Assembly (NCBI RefSeq): GCF_037392515.1
Contig: NC_090295.1
Location: 13,907,001-13,971,000 of the forward strand
Source: Haliotis asinina
Lineage: Eukaryota; Mollusca; Gastropoda; Lepetellida; Haliotidae
DNA length: 64,000 nt
Direction: 5' to 3'
The position numbers and the translations under genes are program-made. Position 1 is the first letter of the stretch; every line of letters begins with the position of its first letter. The notes beneath the pieces are model-generated. The model worked only from the letters and a program-made list of their open reading frames with translations, had not been told where the DNA came from and made no database searches. This document shows positions 56,199 to 64,000 of the stretch, piece by piece.

Positions 56199-56579
56199 AA
56201 CACAACTGAAGTTGCACTGGGAACAAGACAAGTCACTGTGTGTGTTGGAGCATGACGAGGCACATGTTAATTAGTACAAATGGTTAAGAAAGCGAGTGAC
56301 CTGTCCCTGTTGTAGAGTATCCCTGGTTATATACAGGTGTCATAGAAACACCATCTAAACATTCATGTGCAAATACTTGAAACTCCTGTCTTTTGTTAAA
56401 TGTTAAGATGGCATTAATACAATTTACATCAATTTCAGTGTTATTGGGTGCGATGTGTATCTCTGTTATCAGTTGTAGTTGCTTGGCTGAGCAGAATTTT
56501 GCTATACTCTGGTTCTGGACCAGTGGCTTGTTTCACTGTGTTCAGATTTTCTCTCCTTCAGTCTTTCCTTGAGGGGTTT

Positions 56580-56730
56580 GTGAGGCAGCCTTATGGTGTC
56601 AGTGGCCACTTGTAACACTGATGACCTGGGTTTGATTCCCCATATGGGCACATTGTGTGAAACCCATCCATGTGTTACACTGTGAAATCGCTAAGAGTAT
56701 AAATATAGTATAAATCCACCCTCACTCAAT
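56580..56730 (+). repeat. tRNA-headed SINE, abalone type, degenerate
   Basis: Contains GACCTGGGTTTGATTCCCCA, TATGGGCACATTGTGTGAAA and CCCATCCATG, and ends CACCCTCACTCAATC near 56730. The abalone SINE as I recall it reads GACCCGGGTTCGATTCCCCA, CATGGGTACAATGTGTGAAG, CCCATTTCTG and ends in CTCACTCACTC. The B box (GGTTTGATTCC) is damaged by one base, so it is probably not transcribed. Confidence 0.7.
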
Positions 56731-56785
56731 CTTTTGCTGATGCATGTTTTATCTTTATTTCTTTACTTCCATTTCAGTTTGAGTT

Positions 56786-59700
56786 ATGGCAGAGAATACA
56801 GTTAATAAGCCTGAAACAAATTCAAATGAACAGGATACCAAAGGTAAGACAAATAATCACACACTTACTCTAAAGAGAATTTTGTACCTAGTTGCTGCAG
56901 TAATATGTCGCAAATCAGCACAAAGTTGCATTGTGTCCTTTTTCTGAAGCATTGATTTTGTTTCAGATTCAGGTATTGGCATCTCCAGTGAAAATCTGAT
57001 ATCATTATTAATTCATTTAGCCCACAATAAGGTTTTACTGTTGTCATGAGCACTGTTTTCAGCTGAGCTTACTGGAACTGACTGACATTTACTTCTCTGG
57101 CTTCAAACTAGTGGCTAAGTTGACAGATTGGTCAAGTACATGAAACAAAGGGTTTTATTGTTTATTGCAGTTTCAAGAAGCTAATCTTACTGCTGGCAAT
57201 TAGGAGATAAACATACTGTGCTGGAAAATCTGAGGGATATAACGTGATTATAAACCTCTGAATGACTTTGATTAACCAATCACAATCCAGTATTTACTGA
57301 AGTCATGGTAGATTATGGATTGTTTCTTTGACTTTCAATAGCCTGGTTCAGACTTGGTTATTAAACAGACCATGTAACTAGCTGAATTACTTGTGACTTC
57401 TTTGAGTGGTATGTTGAAGTTTGGAAGTACAATTTAGAGCAAATGTTATGGATAACAACGTCTTTTATTCATGAGTGCAGTGTTTCAATACAGATTGTTA
57501 TACCATACCAAGCAGGAGTACAATTTTCACATGAACAGTACAAGAATCTGTATCGTAATGTGACACTCAGGAATAAAACAAGTTGTTATCCATAAAGTTT
57601 GTTTTATATTGTATTACTTATGTATTCTGATTTTGCTGAGGACAAAAAATTGCTGACTAAAATGTATTATCTATAAGAAGCCTCAGATAGAGATCAATTT
57701 CTTCTCTTTACTAGATGTTAACGGTCACCGAGATGTGATTAACCATTGGATGACATCATATGGTACCATGGAAACCGAACAAGCTAGTGAGTAGAAACCA
57801 CATCAGTGAAGCTTGTAACTTTAAAATAATTTTGTACATGAAGAATACAGTATTCGCATGGTAAGGTTCTCTCAATCATGATATTATTGCAAACACTGAA
57901 ACAATCAAATTCTAGCACAGAGTTGAGCAGATCCTGTTTTTTTTTTTAAATTGGGGGTGCACATAAATCATGAAGTCCAAAGGGTATGAGGACATGCTCT
58001 TAGGGAAAAAATTACAGGTGTGCAGACAGGCACATGTATATATAGTTTTGATGAAATTGTACAACCCAGACATTCCTTTTCTGAATAGTTTTGAAAATGA
58101 CATCCAGCTTTGGAATCTATTCAACAAGAATATCAAATATATTTTAGTAGAATAAATACCCTAAAACTATGATATTCCTGCTGAAAGTTACTGAACAGGA
58201 CATACACACTGATTAAGCTTGACATTTCCTTTGAAGATTTTTTAACAGTGGTTTGGTTTGGATTAATCTGTGGTTCCTTGTGTATCTGTTTTTGCTGTCA
58301 TTTAAAAATGAATTATTCTCAAAATAGAAGACCTGTACATTCTGTGACAAGTTGTCAAAACGTATTGTCATGAACAACTGAGGATTGTGACTGAAAGGCT
58401 GTTAGAAAAGTAGTCTTTTGTTTAAAGATCACATGCAACGCAAAGCAAATCTTTGCAGATTCTGATACCTTTCAGTATGGACTTACAGTAACAAATTATT
58501 GACAATGCATATTCAACTTATAAAGTTGGAAAAAGTAGGGAAGTAATTTATTGGGAAGTAAACCCCAGTACAAAATATTGTACATTTGACATGCAATTGT
58601 ACGCCTGTAATTTTGTTTATTTGTTTTGTTTATTTGTTTTGTTTATTTGACCTTTTTAGTAGACCTTGTCTTATATATAAGCTGACCCACGATTTTCAAA
58701 GTGCTAGATAACTGTCTTCCTCTGAGAAATCCAAGAATAACTTTACTCAAACACATATTTTCTTGAGTCTTCAACACTATTCATTCGAGTAGGCACAACT
58801 TATTGTAAGTATGTTAATACATAGAGGATACTAAACGACCTTCGGTGTAATACCATTTTTATTAAACGAGTTAATGATTTGGTATCAAACAGGCGAAAGT
58901 GAGTTTGATACTAAATCTTGAACGAGTTAAATAAAAATGATATTTCACGGAAGTGAGTTTAGTATTCTGTTTACTACTAGCCAACATAAATTGACAGAAA
59001 CTGCCGTGAAATTCCATACAGTGTGAGGACTCTCAGCTTTCCGCGAGTCAAGCAAGGGCTAGTAAAATTGCGACATCGGTATTTGCATTGTGACGTCACA
59101 ACTTTAAACCATTTTGACGCCATACGTCAAGCGGTATCACCATGATTACACTTGTGCAATATTGCCGTAGAAATATTACACTGCAGTATCTTCAACGGGC
59201 GAGTAATAAAATTCGTTTCAGTAAGCACAACTTATCATTGTGCATGTGTGGTAAGTCCTAAAGTGTTAACACTATCTGTTCCAGTAAGCTCAAATTATTA
59301 CAGTGTATATGTGTCAACACTAATATCTATGGCAAAACGAGTTCAGCTTCTTGACTGGCAAACACTGCAATATTAAAGGTCACATGCAACATAAAACACA
59401 ACTTTGCAGATTCTGGTACCTTTCGGTATGCACTTACCGAAACAAATCATAAAAAATGCCAATTCAACCTATAAAGTTGAAAAAAAACGCAATGAAAAAA
59501 AAGCCCGCGAAATCGGAGTTCAAACGTTTCACTAAATTCCCCCCAGCGCTGGGGGGAAAACTGGTTTCAACTGCTGTGCTGCGTACATAACGCATGCGCA
59601 GTGAATAGGTTCACGGAGCATGAAACAGTATGCATGCCCAGCGTCTGAGGTCGTGAGCAGTAGTCCATTCTTGGTTGTGTACACAAACAAGTAATTAATC

Positions 59701-60870
59701 TACTCGTTACGTAAAACAACTTGTTGATTGTGGTAAGCAGTCTCTGTCACAGAGAAAGCTCAATGTCTGTTTTATTCACACCTATATGTCTGTCTGCCTG
59801 TCTGCTAAAGACAACATGCAATACACAGCTTCAGTCATTGACCACGTGCAATTTGAACTTAACACCTATCAGACTATACGACATAAAGAAAATAAGTTGA
59901 TTTATGACTCGTGCACCCGAGTCCCGTGTCTGCCACATTATGTAATTAGGCACGTGTGATACATATGATGTTTTTATGTCTGTGGGTTGCAAACAAACTA
60001 CATTCATTTTTTTCGGATGACTGGATCTGACGGAAACTGGTGCAAACTCTTGTCAGTTTCAAGTCCTGCTTTGTACTTGGACGAATGACAGATTCCAGCC
60101 ACGCAGTAGTTTACCATCTCTGCTGACATGATTTTTGATTGGATCGAGCGGAAATTCAGAGAACATGTATTTTCCAAACCCAACATCTCTATATACATTC
60201 TTCATGGATAACGACTTCTTTTCGTGTATATGATTTTGTTTGACAACAGTATATGAATCCATACTGAAACGACGCATCAAGTACACAAAAAGAAGTTGTT
60301 ATCCATAAAGAATCTTACTTTCTTGTGACTGGCTATACTTCTAAAATGCCCATCAAACAGATCATCTTTCTGTACACACAATGAACCCTCAGCATATCAG
60401 CAAATGAACCAGCCAATCGGAAGCCGTCGTTACACTTGAATGCATATCCACCCGCTATGACTGGGTTCGGTCTCCCGAGGTCTTCGTTTCGGGGGAAGTA
60501 AGCCCAAGTACAAAATATTGCACTTTTGAACCGCGATTGTACGCTTATAATTGTGTTTATTTGTTTTCTTAAAAGCAGCAATGTATATTATATGTCATGA
60601 ATAAGTGATAAATGTGTTTTAATTATGTTTGATTTTTTGGTTGCATGTGACCTTTAACGAATGCTTATTAGTTCATACCTGTGGTATTATTATCAATAAA
60701 TTTCAGAAGGGGAGAACCTGGAAGATCTGCTGTCAACACTTCAGAAACAGATCAAGGGATCTGATTGGTTGAAAGAGAACACGGCAGAGAAGTGGGTAGC
60801 TGAAAACAAGGATTTAGCAGAAGAATTCATGAAAGCTAGGGAAAACAAGGAGAAGAAGGAAGACTCTTGA
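56786..60870 (+). CDS. Uncharacterised 97-residue protein, three coding exons
   Basis: Coding exons 56786-56843, 57715-57786 and 60707-60870, introns GTAAGA...CTTTACTAG and GTGAGT...ATTTCAG. Both joins keep one frame (phase 1 each) to a TGA at 60868, giving 97 residues. The start is supported by an in-frame TGA two codons upstream; a splice acceptor (CCATTTCAG, 56777) just before it implies an untranslated exon further 5'. The protein is hydrophilic and acidic/lysine-rich: an Asn/Glu/Thr-rich head (MAENTVNKPETN), a middle with VINHWMTSYGTME, and a helical tail DLLSTLQKQIKGSDWLKENT, AEKWVAENKDLAEEFMKARE, NKEKKEDS. There is no signal peptide, membrane segment or zinc motif. The charged tail suggests a helix or coiled coil, perhaps a protein-binding partner. 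I do not recognise the family. Confidence 0.75.
57446..57595. mobile_element. 150-bp MITE, copy 1
   Basis: Ends are a perfect 14-bp inverted repeat, TTATGGATAACAAC / GTTGTTATCCATAA, extending to about 32 bp with three mismatches (TTTTATTC, GAGTG inside). Non-coding; lies in intron 1 of the 97-residue gene. A second copy lies at 60203-60308. Confidence 0.75.
58436..58663 (+). mobile_element. TTAA-type element, short damaged copy
   Basis: TTAA (58432-58435), then AGATCACATGCAACGCAAAG, and TTTGCAGATTCTGATACCTT, matching the left end of the element at 59377. It jumps to AGTACAAAATATTGTACATT and TGTTTATTTGTTTTG, matching the right part of that element, so it is internally deleted. The right terminus is degraded (GACCTTTTTAG). 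Confidence 0.7.
58827..58966. repeat. Foldback (long hairpin) repeat
   Basis: ATACTAAACGACCTTCGGTG ... AACGAGTT is complementary, imperfectly, to GAACGAGTTAAATAAAAATG ... AAGTGAGTTTAGTAT. A second nested pair, TTTGGTATCAAAC / GTTTGATACTAAA, closes the centre, so nearly all 140 bp can fold. Non-coding, in intron 2 of the 97-residue gene. Confidence 0.65.
59537..59558. repeat. 22-bp perfect palindrome
   Basis: Core CCCCCCAGCGCTGGGGGG flanked by TT on the left and AA on the right, self-complementary over all 22 bases, inside the Kolobok-like element. About 35 bp later lies CGCATGCGCA (59590-59599), an NRF1-like site. Confidence 0.9.
60004..60129 (-). pseudogene. THAP-domain fragment in the Kolobok-like element
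   Basis: Reads MSAEMVNYCVAGICHSSKYK, then AGLETDKSLHQFPSDPVIRK, then K and a stop. THAP is a C2CH zinc-finger DNA-binding domain of about 80-90 residues. Seen here are the C-x4-C pair (NYCVAGIC), the spacing to SLHQFP (H/F part) and the DP..R.K stretch. The AVPTIF box and the later Cys-His pair are absent: the frame stops (TGA ATG TAG) exactly where RKKW would be expected. It may be the first exon of a split gene or a broken leftover. Confidence 0.7.
60203..60308. mobile_element. MITE, copy 2, nested in the Kolobok-like element
   Basis: Left end CATGGATAACGACTTCTTTT, right end AAAAGAAGTTGTTATCCATA; the arms match each other over about 24 bp and match copy 1 over the outer 14. The insertion is younger than the TTAA element that holds it. 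Confidence 0.7.
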
Positions 60871-61369
60871 CCAAAACTGAAATTTTCAGGAAAGACAGTA
60901 TGGAATTAAGTATTGAGGACTCATGGAAACTAGGCCCAGCTTCATGGTTGTGTTCATAAACCAGTACATATCAGTTACCACAGTGATATAATCACTGAAA
61001 TTTCTTCTACCTCTGATGCTGGTCAGAAGAAATAAGCTATATGGGTTTCATGATACAGGTGCCTCACCATACGATATGTATCTCGCTACTAAGGTCTCTG
61101 TACAATACATATTGCAATTCGGCATTGTGGACATTTTGCGCATATGAAGCAGCAAGTAACTTAATGAGAAATTGTCATATGTTGAAACAATAGTTCACTG
61201 AAAATCTCTTAACAAAAATTAAAAATCCAAGGCAGAGCTGTAGGTAGAGATGAATAGAAAAATGACAACTACCCATCAGCCAGGTACCCATCACTCATTC
61301 CCAACAAGTCATGTTTGCTGTTCTATGTAATAAATACAATAGACAAATCTGTTAAGACTCGAAATAGTA
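60871..61369 (+). other. 3' UTR of the 97-residue gene, poly(A) signal at 61329
   Basis: About 460 nt without features lead to AATAAA at 61329-61334. A Tc1-type transposon begins 36 bp beyond the signal, with its TA target duplication at 61368-61369. Confidence 0.55.
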
Positions 61370-61492
61370 TAGTATTCCCAGAAATTATTGAGAATCATGT
61401 TGCGTCATGTAACTCATTACGTTTATTAACCTCTGGCGTTTTACTTACATAAACATGTTAAAACATCATCCTTTTACTGTCTCAGTCTTGTT

Positions 61493-62468
61493 TTAGTACT
61501 TTGTTAGACCTCCTCGCTCAGCAATGCATGCCTGAATACGCCTAGGCACACTACCCATCAAAGTTTGTAGGTAATCGTGTGACAGGGTATCCCAATATTG
61601 GACCACCTCGGCCTTCATATCTTCAATATTTCTCAATCCCTTTTGGTTTATTCTGTCCTTCATGACTCCCCACACATTCTCAATTGGGTTTAGGTCTGGG
61701 CAGTAACTGGGCCAGTCTAAAACTTGAACATTTTCGCCCGACAACCACTGTTTTGTGTAGCGTGCAGTGTGTTTTGGGTCATTATCATGCTGGAAAATCC
61801 AGTCATCTTCATGCAATGTTTGTGCTGTCGGAAGAAGGTGACCATTTAGAATGTCAATGTATCTTTCTTTTGTCAAGTTTCCCGTGAAAACACACAATGG
61901 TGTCACTCCGCAAGCCGATATGCCACCCCACTGTGAAACTTCGGGCTATGTTTTGGTCGCTGGTAGATAGGTTTGACAGTATCTTTGGTCCAAATTTTCA
62001 CACAATTAGGGAAAAGCCAAACAGAACTTTCATCCAAAAAGAAAACATGATCCCAATCTTGATTTTCATGAGCCCGACACCAGTTTAAACGTTTTTCCTT
62101 TTGTGCATCTTTCATCAACGGCGAGGGAATTCCACGTTTTTTCACCCAATTAAGTCTCTAACTGTTTCATTGCATACCTGAGGACTTCCTCTGCTAATCA
62201 TTTCATTTCTGATGTTCTCAACACTTTTCAATTTGCCCCTACTCACAATCTGCCCATGTCTTCGGCGATCCACAACACTGAATTTCCTAGGCCGACCTGC
62301 CCCTGCTTTGTGCTCTATCCCGGTTCCTGTTTGAATATTCTTCAAAGTTCTGTATACTGTAGACAGAGGAATACCATGTCTACAAGCTAACACTTTAGCA
62401 TCAGCCTCACCCCTTTCAAAATCATCTAGAATGAGCTTTCTTTTCTCTCTTGCTGTAAATTCTGCCAT
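61493..62468 (-). pseudogene. Tc1-type transposase (DD34E), frameshifted twice
   Basis: Cut-and-paste transposase of about 325 codons. Start at MAEFTAREKRK (62468). Segment 1 (to about 62142) is the helix-turn-helix part with HGIPLSTVYRTLKN and the GRPRKF linker. Segment 2 (about 62145-61940) has the first catalytic Asp, HVFFLDESSVWLF. Segment 3 (about 61935-61493) has WGGISACGVTPL, the second Asp in FQHDNDPKHTA and the Glu in DLNPIENVWG; exactly 34 residues separate that Asp and Glu. The three segments are in three frames: one base appears lost near 62143 and one near 61940. All catalytic residues are present but no protein can be made. Confidence 0.9.
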
Positions 62469-62496
62469 GTCAACACAGGAAGCCGTCTGCTCAGAC

Positions 62497-62556
62497 AAGG
62501 GAGATAACTCTTGACGTAATGAGCTGCCTTCTAAGCCTTCAAGAGTTGTCTCCCTT
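62497..62556. repeat. Hairpin with AAGGGAGATAACTC motif
   Basis: AAGGGAGATAACTCTTGA (62497-62514) and TCAAGAGTTGTCTCCCTT (62539-62556) pair at 17 of 18 positions around a 24-nt loop. It lies in the untranslated part of the Tc1 element. Confidence 0.85.
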
Positions 62557-62655
62557 ATTTAGTATGCTTAGTGCATAGTGAAAGCCGTTTTTCCAATCTT
62601 AGCATCATTAGAAAAAAAAACAAAGATTTTCTCAATAATTTCTGGGAACACTGTA

Positions 62656-63499
62656 ATTGATATGTGTAAAAAAGAATTGGAATTGATATGAAATCACATG
62701 TATCGTATAAAGCAATGCTTGCCGATGATGCACTGGTGCATCAGTGAATTGTGACATCCCAACCATGAGTCAGTTTACCTTATTTAATTTAAATGGAACA
62801 AAATGTTAAGGAATATTATTGACATTAATCACACTCATGGTGATGGAAACGGTAATGCTATAATACCTGTGCAGAATTGATGCAAGAGTTGACTGAATGT
62901 AAACTTATTACACAGTATGGTATAGTTTAAATTTTTGTACTGGTGTCATGCAATCGAATTAGAGCTGATGATTGGGTAAACACAGAGCCCTGTTGAGAAA
63001 AAGATGGTCCAAGGGAGATGATTAGCACGTTGATTTCAGATTACCTCCCTTTGACAACCATGCCAAAGCAATGCGCATTTTCATGGCTGTGGCAAGTTTT
63101 CCAGAGTAGCAAACTGAAGATGCAACAAGAAATTCAAATGTTCCTTTGAGTTTTTTCAGCATTTTGATTCCTTTTGCTCATGTTTTGTGAAATGTATGGG
63201 TGACAGAGTGAAAATGATAATGTGAGGGTTGATTCAAGGATAATTAATGAAAATGTAGTATAGGTTATTATATAATTATGATGTGGAATAAAGATTTTGT
63301 TCATTTAAACATTCTTATCTTTGTTTACAATTTTCAGAATTCATGACAGGTTGCTAAGGCATAGTTATAAATACTGTATAACATGACAAACAGCATATTA
63401 CATGGAGTATGAAATGGTCAAAATGAATGGTGTCATTGTATAAGACACTGTGTGTGTCTGTGAATGCTGATGCCCTCATTGCCAACCTCTGGCAAGTCT
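62656..63499. other. Intergenic, nothing recognised
   Basis: AT-rich. Only CCAAGGGAGATGATTAG (63010-63026) with a weak inverted partner ACCTCCCTTT (63045-63054) stands out, a decayed version of the hairpin motif above. Confidence 0.5.
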
Positions 63500-63750
63500 G
63501 GCCTTTTGGAACTGTGCAGTCCTACAGTCAAAGATCTCGGTTCCACTCTTGACATGCACATCTGTAACATCAGCAAAATCTGCTAGCTGATCTCAAAAGA
63601 TGCTTCAATCAAGCGGGTGAGCACATGGGTATTATCACATATTGACCATTGCAATGTTCTACTAGCGGGATCTCCCAAGGGATTAATAAACAAATTACAG
63701 CTTGTACAAAACACAGCAAGAATTGCAGCCATGTGCCCCATGCAAGAACA
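63500..63750 (+). pseudogene. LINE reverse-transcriptase C-terminal fragment
   Basis: One plus-strand frame from 63527 reads VKDLGSTLDMHICNISKIC, a stop, then LISKDASIKRVSTWVLSHID and HCNVLLAGSPKGLINKLQLV, QNTARIA. These match the region after the reverse-transcriptase core of CR1/Jockey-type non-LTR elements (V.DLG...D.....I..I; SRLDYCN.LL.GLP; LQ.VQN.AAR). One in-frame stop and no core FADD box: a 5'-truncated, dead fragment. Confidence 0.75.
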
Positions 63751-63829
63751 TACCACTACCACTACCACTACCACTACCACTACCACTACCACTACCACTA
63801 CCACTACTACTGCTACTGCTACTGCTAGT
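63751..63829 (+). repeat. (TACCAC)n microsatellite running into (TGCTAC)n
   Basis: About nine hexamer copies then a few TAC/TGC triplets. It starts inside the LINE frame, where EHxTP would be encoded, and creates spurious poly-Thr and poly-Leu frames. Confidence 0.95.
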
Positions 63830-63884
63830 TCATGTATCAAGTGCATTTCTCCATGCACTATTCATGCTGCAAGCGCCCAAACAA

Positions 63885-63945
63885 TCTGATTATTATTATC
63901 CCTGTTAACCCAAACTGCCTGTTCGGCCCTAGGTTATAGTCACAT
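63885..63945 (+). repeat. Dispersed repeat tail, second copy
   Basis: TTATTATTATCCCTGTTAAC, CCAAACTGCCTGTTCGGC, then TAGGTTATAGTCACATGACT, related to 51805-51856 (ACCCCGGATAACCCAAGTTG, CCTGTTAGGCG). Probably the tail of an unrecognised mollusc repeat. Confidence 0.5.
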
Positions 63946-64000
63946 GACTTATCCCACATATAACACCAATACTCTGTTGTATGCACTCTTTATTCAAAGG

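Larger units (their letters stand above)
59377..60653 (-). mobile_element. TTAA-flanked DNA transposon, Kolobok-like, with THAP remnant
   Basis: 1,277 bp flanked on both sides by TTAA (59373-59376 and 60654-60657). Termini are inverted: AGGTCACATGCAAC at the left and GTTGCATGTGACCT reversed at the right (the right end reads GTTGCATGTGACCT). It encodes on the minus strand a partial THAP zinc-finger domain and no recognisable transposase. TTAA target duplication, AGG...CCT ends and a THAP domain together are the combination described for Kolobok transposons; piggyBac also uses TTAA but usually ends in CCC/CCT and lacks THAP. A MITE is nested inside. It lies in intron 2 of the 97-residue gene, opposite in coding sense. 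Confidence 0.7.
61370..62653 (-). mobile_element. Tc1-type DNA transposon, full length, transposase broken
   Basis: 1,284 bp between TA duplications (61368-61369, 62654-62655). Inverted ends of about 27 bp: TAGTATTCCCAGAAATTATT at the left; the right end, reversed, reads CAGTGTTCCCAGAAATTATT, differing at two positions, then GAGAA in both. The transposase is on the minus strand. Between its start and the right end lies a hairpin with AAGGGAGATAACTC (62497-62556). Confidence 0.92.

Noticed and set aside
59091-59098. TGACGTCA (CRE-like) site in intron 2
   Set aside because: A perfect 8-mer but isolated, within repeat-derived sequence, with no nearby transcription start.
60059-60286. Minus-strand 75-codon frame overlapping the THAP remnant
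   Set aside because: Out of frame with the THAP sequence and partly within the nested MITE.
63583-63908. Poly-Val, poly-Thr and poly-Leu frames
   Set aside because: Translation of the hexanucleotide microsatellite in three frames.

Overview
The window is animal nuclear DNA, most likely from a marine gastropod and quite possibly an abalone (Haliotis or a close vetigastropod). The pointers are degenerate copies of a tRNA-headed SINE and a related dispersed repeat that I associate from memory with abalone, an intron-bearing Toll-like receptor gene, spliced genes with GT/AG introns, and Tc1, TTAA-type and LINE fragments. No database search was possible, so the species call is inference.

Positions 1-41507 are one uninterrupted tandem array with an exact 325-bp period. 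It holds 127 complete tRNA-Arg genes plus a partial copy at each edge, and it runs off the left edge of the window. Each unit is a 73-bp intronless tRNA gene and a 252-bp spacer with two T-runs that can stop RNA polymerase III. By eye, 98 copies carry a UCU anticodon (reads AGA) and 29 carry CCU (reads AGG). The first 31 copies are all UCU; CCU copies are interspersed from copy 32 onward. Spacer variants fall into a few types whose order repeats in blocks of 4, 6, 8 and 13 units, and one block recurs about 23 kb away. The array decays at its right end into a 5'-truncated tRNA and diverged pieces of the unit (41515-41940).

41.9-44.4 kb is gene-poor and holds a fragment of a Tc1-type transposase. 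44.58-48.61 kb is a two-coding-exon Toll-like receptor gene of 841 residues on the plus strand: a 15-nt first coding exon and one long exon with signal peptide, leucine-rich repeats, a single cysteine-rich C-flank, a membrane segment and a TIR domain. Its intron holds two inverted copies of an abalone-like repeat. 48.6-56.7 kb has no gene I can support; it is filled with dispersed repeats, including two 630-640-bp copies of one non-coding segment.

56.79-60.87 kb is a small spliced gene on the plus strand (three coding exons, 97 residues, no family recognised). Its introns carry a 150-bp MITE, a foldback repeat, and a 1.28-kb TTAA-flanked element with a THAP-domain remnant that resembles Kolobok transposons. 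A 1.28-kb Tc1-type transposon with both terminal repeats sits just beyond this gene's poly(A) signal (61370-62653). The window ends in a LINE fragment, a hexanucleotide microsatellite and another dispersed repeat.

The two protein genes have no evident functional link to the tRNA array.
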